Part shown: in pieces, positions 55,601-64,000 of the stretch
Numbering within the stretch: the first letter of the stretch is position 1
Layout of the letters: each line of letters opens with the position of its first letter
Assembly: GCA_964016985.1 (NCBI GenBank)
Contig: OZ024826.1
Location: 44,504,978-44,568,977 of the forward strand
Direction: 5' to 3'
Source: Anodontia alba
Lineage: Eukaryota; Mollusca; Bivalvia; Lucinida; Lucinidae
DNA length: 64,000 nt
Translations under genes and position numbers: made by a program
Notes under the pieces: generated by a model
Seen by the model: the letters and a program-made list of their open reading frames with translations, nothing else
Database searches by the model: none
Told to the model about the DNA's origin: nothing

Positions 55601-57358
55601 ATTTGTTACGAAACAGAAATGGGTTTATAAAAGAAAAAGATGTATGTTTCATTGTTACATTTGGTTTCACCCTGTTTAGTAACGAGCTTTGAACAAGTCT
55701 TTTGATCTGTTTCATCCTGTTTCACAGTTTTTCCTATAGATCTTAATCGTTTCATTTGTTACGAAACAGAAATGGGTTTACAAAAAAAAAAGATGTATGT
55801 TTCATCGTTTCATTCCATTTCACCCTGTTTCGTAACGAGCTTTGAACAAGTCTTTTGGTCTGTTACATCCTGTTTCAGAGTTTTTCCTCTATATCTTAAT
55901 CGTTTCATTTGTTACGAAACAGAAATGGGTTTATAAAAAAAAAAAAAGATGTATGTTTCATTGTTACATTTCGTTTTACCATGTTTAGTAACCAGCTTTG
56001 AACAAGTCTTTTGGTCTGTTACATCCTGTTTCACAGATTTTCCTATACAGTCGACTCTCGTTATCTCGAACTTGCTTATCTCGAACAACCGCTTATCTCG
56101 AAGTGAAAGTCTGGTCCCTGTTATAACACAGAAATCTACCAACAGGCAACAAAATATTGTGGAAAAGAGGAGAAATTGCTCCTTAGGAGCAATTTCTCCT
56201 CTTTTCCACAATATTTTCAATGTATCTCTAACTTAGGAGTCAAATTACATATTCATTCTGTTAAAGGTGGTTGTTCGATTAATTGTTTTCCTCAGTTCCG
56301 CAAATCTGATATGTCGAAGTACGGATATCTCGAAGTGTTTCATAGAGTCCCTTGGAGTTCGAGATAACGAGAGTCAACTGTATATCTTAATCGTTTCATT
56401 TGTTACGAAACAGAAATGGGTTTATTAAAGAAAAAAGATGTATGTTTCATAGTTTCATTCCATTTCACCCTGTTTTGTAACGAGCTTTGAACAAGTCTTT
56501 TGGTCTGTTACATCCTGTTTCAGAGTTTTTCCTATATATCTTAATCGTTTCATTTGTTACGAAACAGGAATGGGTTTATATAAAAGAAAGATGTATGTTT
56601 CTTTGTTACATTTCATTTCACCCAGTTTCATAATGAGCTTTGAATAAGTCTTTTGGTCTGTTTCATCCTGTTTCACAGTTTTTCCTATATATCTTAATTG
56701 TTTCATTTGTTACGAAACAGAAATGGGTTTACATAAAAAAAAAAAGATGTATGTTTCATCGTTTCATTCCGTTTCATTCTGTTTCGTAACGAGCATACTT
56801 CAAATTTTTTTGGTCTGTTTCATCCTGTTTTACAGATTTTCCACTATATCTTAATGGTTTCATTTGTTACGAAACAGAAATGGGTTAATAAAAAAAAAAA
56901 GATGAATGTTTCATCATTTCATTTCATTTCACCCTGTTTTGTAATGAGCTTTGAACAAGTCTGTTGGTCTGTTACATCCTGTTTCAGAGTTTTTCTTATA
57001 TATCTTAATCGTTTCATTTGTTACGAAACAGAAATAGGTTTATAAAAAAAAAAGATGATGTTTCATTGTTACATTTCGTTTCACCCTGTTTCGTAACGAG
57101 CTTTGAACAAGTCTTTTGGTCTGTTACATCCTGTTTCAGAGTTTTTCCTATATATCTTAATGGTTTCATTTGTTATGAAACAGAAATGGGTTAATAAAAA
57201 AAAAAGATGTATGTTTCATCGTTTCATTCCGTTTCAACCTGTTTCGTAACGAGCATATTTCAAATTTTTTGGTCTGTTTCATCCTGTTTCAGAGATTTTC
57301 CACTATATCTTATTCGTTTTATTTGTTACGAAACAGAAATGGGTTTATAAAAAAAAAA
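52661..57358. repeat. Inverted satellite array: ~154-bp GAAACAG monomers in two opposed arms
   Basis: The left arm (about 52680-55188) repeats ~154-bp units containing CCCATTTCTGTTTCGTAACA, GAAACAGGATGAAACAGACC and a T-run; I count about 15. At about 55188 the direction flips, and the right arm (to 57350) holds about 12 units of the complement (TGTTACGAAACAGAAATGGG). The block interrupts a family A monomer: ATGGCTGCCAGGG ends at its left and ATGGCCGCCAGGG starts at its right, after an A run. This may be a target duplication. All frames inside are repeat translations. Confidence 0.85.
56048..56380. mobile_element. TA-flanked MITE (pogo/Tigger-like ends) inside the satellite
   Basis: Ends TA|CAGTCGACTCTCGTTATCTC and GAGATAACGAGAGTCAACTG|TA. 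Removing it restores the monomer word TTCCTATATATCTTAATCG. It contains an almost perfect 67-bp palindrome (56151-56217, centre 56184) around CTCCTTAGGAG. No transposase. Confidence 0.88.
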
Positions 57359-57957
57359 AAAAATGGCCGCCAGGGGGCGGGGCTTATTTTCCTATATATC
57401 TATATAGAAAATTTTAATAGTCTTTTCAGAAACCACTTGACCGATTTCAATGTAACATTGCAGGAATGTTTCTTATGTAACCCTCTACAAGATTGTTCAA
57501 GCCGTCATGATTCATCAAAAAAAATGGCCGCCAGGAGTCGAGGCTTATTTTCCTTATATATCTATAGAAAACTTTAAAACTCTTCTTGTCAGAAACTACT
57601 GAACTGATTTCATTATAACTTTGCAGAAATGTTTCCTTGGTGACCCTCTACTAAGATTGTTTAAGTAATCATGATTCGTCAAAAAAACATGGCTGCCGGG
57701 GGCAGGGCTTATTTTCCCTATATATCTATATATAAAACTTTAAAAATCTTCTTTTCAGAAACCAATGGACCGATTTCAATACAACTTGGCAGGAATGTTT
57801 CTTTGGTGACCCTCTACAAAGATTGTTCAAGCCATCATGATTCATCAAAAAAATGGCCGCTAGGGGGCGGGGCTTATTTTCCCAATATATCTATATAGAA
57901 AACTTTAAAAATCTTCTCGTAAGAAACAGTTGGACCGAGTTCAATGTATCTTTGTCA
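57359..57957 (+). mobile_element. Family A monomers (continuation or separate fragment)
   Basis: Three to four 166-bp monomers, beginning within the CTCF-like core and ending abruptly at TTCAATGTATCTTTG. They have features of the 3'-half monomers of A1 (TCTTCTCGTAAGA, GACCGAGTTCAATG). Confidence 0.8.
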
Positions 57958-58301
57958 TTTTAACCCTTGTTCCAGTTCTGCTTTTAGGAACCTTACGAGT
58001 GCGACTCCTCCTGCAGTTTTATACCATTCCCACTGAAACTATCCAAATGTTTTAACCATAGTCTGAAAATATGCATATGCTTTTTACAGAATCTTGAAAT
58101 TACTTTTTTTTTTTTACTTTTTTCACATTTTTTGCTTATGAAACTTTACAGGCATTTTGCTTGTGGTCTGAGGATATACATGCGCTCCTGGAATCTTGAA
58201 ATTATGTTTTTTCATTTATTTTTTTTTTTTTCACATTTTTAGCTTCATTTTTTTCCTGCTTCAATACTTAGGTAAGTGATACAGGACCAATGGTCCTCTG
58301 G
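57958..58301 (+). mobile_element. 3' fragment of another Helentron-like family
   Basis: Ends with TTAGGTAAGTGATACAGG, hairpin GGACCAATGGTCC (58284-58296) and CTCTGG. It resembles the family A terminus, but the interior (TTACTTTTTTCACATTTTTT) is unrelated. Confidence 0.55.
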
Positions 58302-59170
58302 TTAATTTACCCACTTTTAACAGCTCAAATAAAAATAAGGCGGGGGACATAAATTCCCTATAGAATTTCCTTGTTTTTCTAGTTATTTCCCCTGAACAAA
58401 TTTCTAAGCTAAATTCTTGTGCACTCCTTAACTTCTTAATGGTTTGAAATATTCTGATAATATTTAGTAGAGGCATAGATAAGGTCCAGAAGGGGTGTCG
58501 TGTTCAAGAGAGACAACTCCCACTTTCTTTGTTGTATAGTTATCTCCCATGAAACCAAAATCTTATGCAGGCTATAACTCTTATACTGTTTGGGATAATT
58601 TGATAATATTAGATAGGCGGACCCCCGTAGCCTAGTGGGTAAGAGAGTTGACTCTTAATCCAATTGGTTTCTCACCACTGTGGTTCAAGCCTCGCTCGGG
58701 TCACATGTGGGAAAGCCAAGTTCTGCTTACTGATGGTCAAGTGGTTTTCCCCTGATTTCTCAGGTTTTCGCCCACCTTTGATGAACGATTGGCTTGATAT
58801 AAGTGAAATATTCTTGAAAGGGACATAAAACCCAAGTCAAAAAAAAAATCTTAGATAGGGGCATAAAGCAGGTCAAGTAGGAATGTTGCATGCAAGAAGG
58901 ACAACTCTTGCTTTGTCCTTTTTTTTTCTAGTTATCTCCCCTGAATGAATTTCTAAGCTAAATTCTTATGCACTCCATTATATATCATAACAGATGCCTG
59001 ACCAGAAACAAATTGTTTTAGTCTGCTACATACACTTATGTACCTGAGAGATGATGGCAATATTGGAATGGAACTGCTGTCAGTTTTGGTTAAATACTCG
59101 CTTTTAAGACATATCTAATTTTCAGCGATTTTCAATGCCCCAACTTTGCGCAAAACCACAACATGTTTAT
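58302..59170. repeat. E1-related repeat fragment with inserted SINE, then non-coding DNA
   Basis: GGCGGGGGACATAAATTCC begins a repeat with TAGTTATTTCCCCTGAA and GCTAAATTCTTGTGCACTCC, recurring at 58925-58975. The remainder to 59170 has no gene. Confidence 0.5.
58618..58850 (+). mobile_element. tRNA-derived SINE of a second family, 9-bp target duplication
   Basis: The tRNA-like head has GTAGCCTAGTGGGTAAGAG (box A) and GGTTCAAGCCTCG (box B). The body (CCTGATTTCTCAGGTTTTCG) and GGGACATAAAACCCAAGTC with a short A tail follow. Flanks are TTAGATAGG at 58609-58617 and 58851-58859. Unrelated in body to SINE copies 1-4. Confidence 0.85.
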
Positions 59171-60955
59171 ATGCCCGTTTGAAAAACGGGACGTATTATG
59201 TTACGGGGTATGGTGTCCGTCCGTCCATCTGTAAACATTTTCGTTTCCGGCTAACTCCTCCTACAGTTTACATCCGATCAAAGTGAAACTTGGTATATAG
59301 TTAGACCATGATGTGGTGCAGTGCATATTGTTTCGAGGTTACAGTCCACCAAATATTTGCAGAGTTATGCCCCTTTGAAAATTTCTGTAAACTTTTCATT
59401 TCCAGTTAACTCCTCCTACATTTTACATCCGATCAAGCTGAAAATTCATATATAGTTAGACCATGATGTGGAGCAGCACATATTGCTTCGAGGTTACAGT
59501 CCACCAAATATTAGCAGAGTTATGCCCCTTTGAAAATTTCAGTAGACTTTTCGTTTATGGCTAACCTCCTACAGTTTACATCTGATCAAGCTGAAACTTG
59601 GTATATAGTAATAACCCATGATGTGGCACAGCGCATATTGTTTCGAAGTTACAGTCCTCCAAATATTTGCAGAGTTATGCCCCTTTGAAAATTTCTGTAA
59701 ACGTTTCATTTCCGGTTAACTCCTCCTACATTTTACGTCCGATCAAGCTGAAACTTCATATATAGTTAGACCATGATGTGGAGCAGCACATATTGTTTCG
59801 AGGTTACAGTCCACCAAATATTAGCAGAGTTATGCCTCTTTGAAAATTTCAGTTTTTGTTTCCGGCTAACTCCTCCTACAGTTTACATCCGATCAAGCTG
59901 AAACTTGATTTGTAGTTAGACCATGATGTGGAGCAGCACGTATTATTTCAAGGTTACAGTCCACCAAATATTAGCAGACTTAGCAGACCCCTTTGAAAAT
60001 TTCTATTAATTTTTCGTTCTGGCTAAATCCTCCTACAGTTTACATCCAATCAAACTGACACTTCATGTGCAGTTAGACCATGATGTGGAGCAGCGCATAT
60101 TGTTTCAAGGTTACAGTCCACCAAATATTAGCAGAGTTATGCCCCTTTGAAAATTTCAGTAGACTTTTTGTTTCGGGCTAAATCCTCCTAAAGTTTTCAT
60201 CTTATCAAGCTGAAACTTGATTTGTAGTTAGACCATGATGTGGAGCAGCGCATATTGTTTCACGGTGTGAAATAGTGTGCAAATTTTATTATATAATAGG
60301 CATATTTTTTGCAAATAACTAAAGTTTTGGTCATACGAGCAAGATATTGGTTTTCTTTTTTTTTTTTTTTTTTTTAACATCTTCTTTTATTAGACTTGCA
60401 AGGAAAGGTTGTCATTATTAAATCTTTATAAATACATAATTCTTTTTTAATTTTTTTTTTAATACTCTTCTGATTTGGCTCCCTTGAAGAACATAAATAA
60501 AATCAGTATTAAACAAGTTAAAGGGTTTCAGAAAAAATTTCTTGCAGCATTTTTTTTTTTTTTTTTTGGTTGTTTATTTTTGTTTTGTTATTGTTTGGTC
60601 CAATATTGAAGTGTAGGAAAAACAAATCAGCTCATATGAGCTTATAATATAGCCATACTTCTGTGGTGTGTCCTCTGTCAGAAAGCACTTCTCCCTAGAA
60701 GCAGCAAACTTCTCCCTATTTTCCCAGGAGGGAGAAGTCACTTCTCCCTTAATTTCTGGGCCAGCTTGGACCCTTAGGTTACAGTTCACTAAATATCAGC
60801 AGAGATATGCCCCAATGAAATTTTTTTAATTTTTTTTTTTTTGTCATTCCACTTACAGTTTGTATCCAGACCATTGAATTATGCAGGAGCCAGTTTATGT
60901 GCTACATCTTATTACTTGCCATGGGCGTATAATGCCCTGCTAGGCGGAGCTCTTG
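59171..60955 (+). mobile_element. Helentron-like element D1 (family D)
   Basis: The 5' end has ATATGCCCGTTTGAAAAACG (hairpin CCCGTTT/AAACGGG) and GACGTATTATG. The 3' end has GGGCGTATAATGCCC, then GGCGGAGCTCTTG ending at 60955 and T. Seven units of about 155 bp share CTCCTCCTACAGTTTACATC and GTTAGACCATGATGTGG (59250-60260). The distal part is T-rich and unique. The minus-strand frame 60574-60789 is not recognised. Confidence 0.75.
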
Positions 60956-61077
60956 TTTTATTTTTGGTGTGATCCCAAAGATATTTGGCAGTTGAATAAA
61001 AGATATAATATTTGAAGATGCCAAATGTAGTTTGAATAAATCTGAAGTCCAGTTGGTTTTCGAAAATGAAGTTTTTT
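60956..61077. other. Short spacer
   Basis: Unremarkable AT-rich sequence between elements D1 and A7. Confidence 0.4.
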
Positions 61078-64000
61078 AGCTCACCTGAGCTGAAGGCTCA
61101 AGGTGAGCTATTGTGATCACTCACCGTCCGTCGTCGTCTGCCCGTCTGTCCGTCCGTCCACAATCTTTAAACAACATCTCCTAAACCACTGATTGGAATT
61201 TGACCAAACTTCACAGGAATGATCCTTGGTTGGTCCGGTTTCAAAGTTGTTCAAATGGTTCCGGTCCATTGCATATCTAGGTCACAGGAGCCAAAAATAG
61301 ATTTTTTTAAACTAAAAACTTGTCAGAAACCACTGGACCGATTTCAATATAATTTTGCAGAAATGTTCCTTTGGTGATGCTCTACCAAGATTGTTCAAGC
61401 AATTTGGATTCGTCAAAAAACATGGCTGCCAGGGGGCGGGGCTTATTTTCCCTATATATCTATAAAGAAAACTTTAAAAATCTTCTTGTCAGAAACCACT
61501 GGACAGATTTCAATATAATTTTGCAGAAATGTTCCTTTGGTGATCCTCTACGAAGATTGTTCAAGCCATTTGGATTCGTGAAAAAACATGGCCGCCAGGG
61601 GGCGGGGTTTATTTTCCCTATATATCTGTATAGAAAACTTTAAAAATCTTCTTGTCAAAAACCACTGGACTGATTTCAATATAATTTTGCAGAAATGTTC
61701 CTTTGGTGATCCTCTACCAAGATTGTTCAAACCATTAGGATTCGTTAAAAAACATGGCCGCCAGGGGGCAGGGCTTATTTTCTTTATATATCTATATAGA
61801 AAACTTTAAAAGTCTTCTTGTCAGAAACCACTGGACCGAATGCAATATAATTTTGCAGAAATGTTCCTTTGGTGATCCTCTACTAAGATTGTTCAAGCCA
61901 TTTGGATTCATCAAAAAACATGGCCACCAGGGGGTGGGGCTTATTTTCCCTATATATCTATAAAGAAAACTTTAAAAATTTTCTTGTCAGAAACCACTGG
62001 ACCAATTTCAATATAATTTTGCAGAAATGTTCCTTTGATAATCTTCTACCAAGATTGTTCAAGCCATTTGGATTCGTCGAAAACATGGCTGTCAGGGGGC
62101 GAGGCTTATTTTCCCCATATATCTATATAGAAAACTTTAAAAATCTGTCAGAAACCACTGGACTGATTTCAATATAATTTTGCAGAAATGTTCCTTTGGT
62201 GATCCTCTACCAAGATTGTTCAAGCATTTGGATTCGTCAAAAAACATGGCCGCCAGGGGGCGGGGCTTATTTTCCATATATATCTATATAGAAAACTTTA
62301 AAATCTACTTGTTGGAACCATTGGACCGATTTCAGTATAATTTTGCAGATATGTTCCTTTGGTGATGCTCTATCAAGATTGTTCAAGCCATTTGGATTTG
62401 TCAAAAAACATGGCCGCCAGGGGGCGGGGCTTATTTTCCCTATATATATCTATGTAGAAAACTTTAATCTTCTCGTAAGAAATCGTTGGATCGAGTTCAT
62501 TGTAACTTGGCAGGAATGTTGCTTTGGTGACCTTCTACCAAGATTGTTTAAACCCTCATGATACGTCAAAAAACATGGCCGCCAGGGGGCGGGGCTTATT
62601 TTCCCTATATATCTATATAGAAAATTTTAAAAATCTTCTTATCAGAAACCACTGGACCAATTTCAATACAATTTTGCAGAAATGTTCCTTTGGTGATGCT
62701 CTACCAAGATTATCAAAGCCATTTGGATTCGTCAAAAAACATGGCCGCCAGGGGGCGGAGCTTATTTTCCCTATATATCTATATAGAAAACTTTAAAAAT
62801 CTTCTTGTCAGACACCACTGGACCGATTTCTATATAACTTAGCAAAAATGTTTCTGCTGATCCGCTACCAAGATTGTTTAAGCCGTCATGATTTGTCAAA
62901 AAACATGGCCCCTAGGGGGCGGGGCTTATTTTCCCTATATATCTGTTTAGACAACTTTAATAATCCTTTTGTCAGAAACCACTGGACTGACTTCAATACA
63001 GCATTGCAGGAATGTTTCTTTGGTAACCATCTGCCAAGATTGTTCAAGTCGTCATGATTCATCAGAAAATGTGGCTGCCAGGGGGCGGGGCTTATTTTCC
63101 CTATGCATCTAAATTGAAAACTTTAAAAATCTTCTTGTCAGAAACCACTTATAACTTGGAAGAAATGTTTCTTTGTTGACCCTCTACCAAGATTGTTCAA
63201 GTTATCATGATTCATCAAAAAACATGGCTGCCAGGGGGCGGGGCTTATTTTTCCCTATATATCTATATAGAAAAGTTTAAAAATTTTCTTGTCAGAAACC
63301 AATGGACCGATTTCAATATAGCTTGGCAGGAATGTTTCTTTGGTGACCCTCTACCAAGATTGTTCGAGCTGGCATGATTCGTCAAAATACATGGCCGCTA
63401 GGGGGCGGGGCATATTTTCCCTATATATCTATATAGAAAACTTTAAAAATCTTCTTGTAAGAAATCGTTAGATAGAGTTCATTGTAACTTGGCAGGAATG
63501 TTGCTTTGGTGACCTTCCACCAAGATTGTTCAAGCCCTCATGATACGTCAAAAAACATGCCCACCAGGCGGCGGGGCTTATTTTCCATATATATCTGTAT
63601 AGAAAATTTTAAAATTCTTTTTGTCAGAAACCACCTGACTGATTTCAATATTACTTAGCAGGAATGTTGCTTTGGTGACCCTGTACCAAGATTGTTCAAG
63701 CAATCATGAGTCATCAAAAAACATGGTTGCTAGGGGTGGGGCTTATTTTCCCTATATATCTAAATAGAAAACTTTAAAAATCTTCTTGTCAGAAACCACT
63801 GAACTGATTTCAGTATAACTTGGCAGGAATGTTCCTTTGGTGGCCCTCTACCAAGTTTGTTCAAGCTGACATGATTTGTCAAAAAACATGGCAGTTAGGG
63901 GTGGGGCTTATTTTCCCTATATAGCTATATGAATCACTTCAAAAACCTTTTTGTCAGAAACCAATGGACCAATTTCAATATAACGGTAGAATTGTTCGTT
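61078..64000 (+). mobile_element. Helentron-like element A7 (runs past window end)
   Basis: AGCTCACCTGAGC at 61078, leader with GTCCGTCGTCGTC, then about 16 monomers of 166 bp to the window edge. Early monomers carry the TTTGGATTCGTC variant and the last ones the TCATGATTCGTC/TTGGCAGGAATG variant. Monomer type therefore changes in order along the element, as it also does in A1 and A2. Confidence 0.85.

Larger units (their letters stand above)
28405..64000 (+). promoter_or_regulatory. Recurring CTCF-like motif, one per 166-bp family A monomer
   Basis: Every family A monomer carries CATGGCCGCCAGGGGGCGGGGC or a close variant. Aligned to the vertebrate CTCF core (YDRCCASYAGRKGGCRSYV), TGGCCACCAGGGGGCGGGG fits 18 of 19 positions at 40888-40906, 41054-41072 and 46771-46789. 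The common G variant fits 17. Monomer differences often fall at degenerate positions (CCAG/CTAG, AGGGG/AGAGG). Roughly 70 copies, all on the plus strand, are spread over family A elements, not continuously. Binding is inferred only from resemblance. Confidence 0.5.

Noticed and set aside
52520..57577. Frames rich in FHSVSLCFV or FRFTLFRNEH on both strands
   Set aside because: Translations of the GAAACAG satellite units.
28367..63057. Dozens of 60-163 residue frames with SSHLDSSKNMAARG-like or GLIFPIYLYRKL-like sequence
   Set aside because: They are the 166-bp family A monomer read in its three frames; monomer length is not a multiple of three and there is no start or conserved coding signal.
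28400..64000. CRISPR-like direct repeats
   Set aside because: Units are contiguous tandem monomers without unique spacers, in a eukaryotic context.

Overview
The window reads as eukaryotic, intron-bearing, AT-rich intergenic DNA from a marine invertebrate, most likely a bivalve mollusc. This rests on three things: tRNA-derived SINEs with 9-13 bp target duplications; animal-type APE non-LTR retrotransposons, one with a 2A-like motif and one with a PHD-type zinc finger; and dense 'pearl'/Helentron-type elements with about 150-170 bp internal tandem repeats, as known from clams and oysters. I cannot fix the species. No rRNA gene, functional tRNA gene, CRISPR array, operon or bacterial promoter is visible.

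Layout. 0-6 kb: end of a LINE ORF1-like frame, a TG/TATG microsatellite, and one intact 1218-residue endonuclease-reverse transcriptase ORF, the only long intact gene here. 6.8-7.1 kb: a host-like exon on the minus strand with good splice sites and a 5-bp tandem duplication that breaks its frame. 8.0-11.4 kb: three nested inverted-repeat elements, the innermost a ~2 kb palindrome with no spacer. 11.9-13.5 kb: a decayed LINE on the minus strand. 14.3-15.4 kb: a palindromic element packed with GATATC. 16.5-27.6 kb: a patchwork of MITEs, SINEs, a Helitron-like element with a CTAG end, a PHD-type LINE tail, and a dead LINE carrying a cleanly mapped MITE and SINE. 28-52.7 kb and 57.4-64 kb: many co-oriented Helentron-like elements (family A, 166-bp monomer), with other families (B, C, E) nested inside them. 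32.4-33.3 kb: two putative host exons lying between these elements. 33.7-37.9 kb: a 4.2 kb long-TIR element inserted in a family A copy with a ~10-bp target duplication. 52.7-57.4 kb: a satellite array that reverses direction at its centre. 59.2-61 kb: a further element family (D).

The most interesting pattern is the family A system. Its elements start AGCTCACCTGAGC and end with a hairpin plus CTCTTG. Internally they repeat a 166-bp unit in which each copy carries a near-consensus CTCF-type core (TGGCC[A/G]CCAGGGGGCG), always in the same orientation. Sister families B and C instead repeat a YY1-type core (GCCGCCATCTTG in C). New elements have repeatedly landed at one exact site inside the monomer, CTTATT^TTCC, a few bases beyond the CTCF-like core, giving self-nested arrays. 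Whether the motifs are bound, or are only repeat sequence that resembles them, needs experiment. All identity judgements are by eye; no alignment or database search was run.
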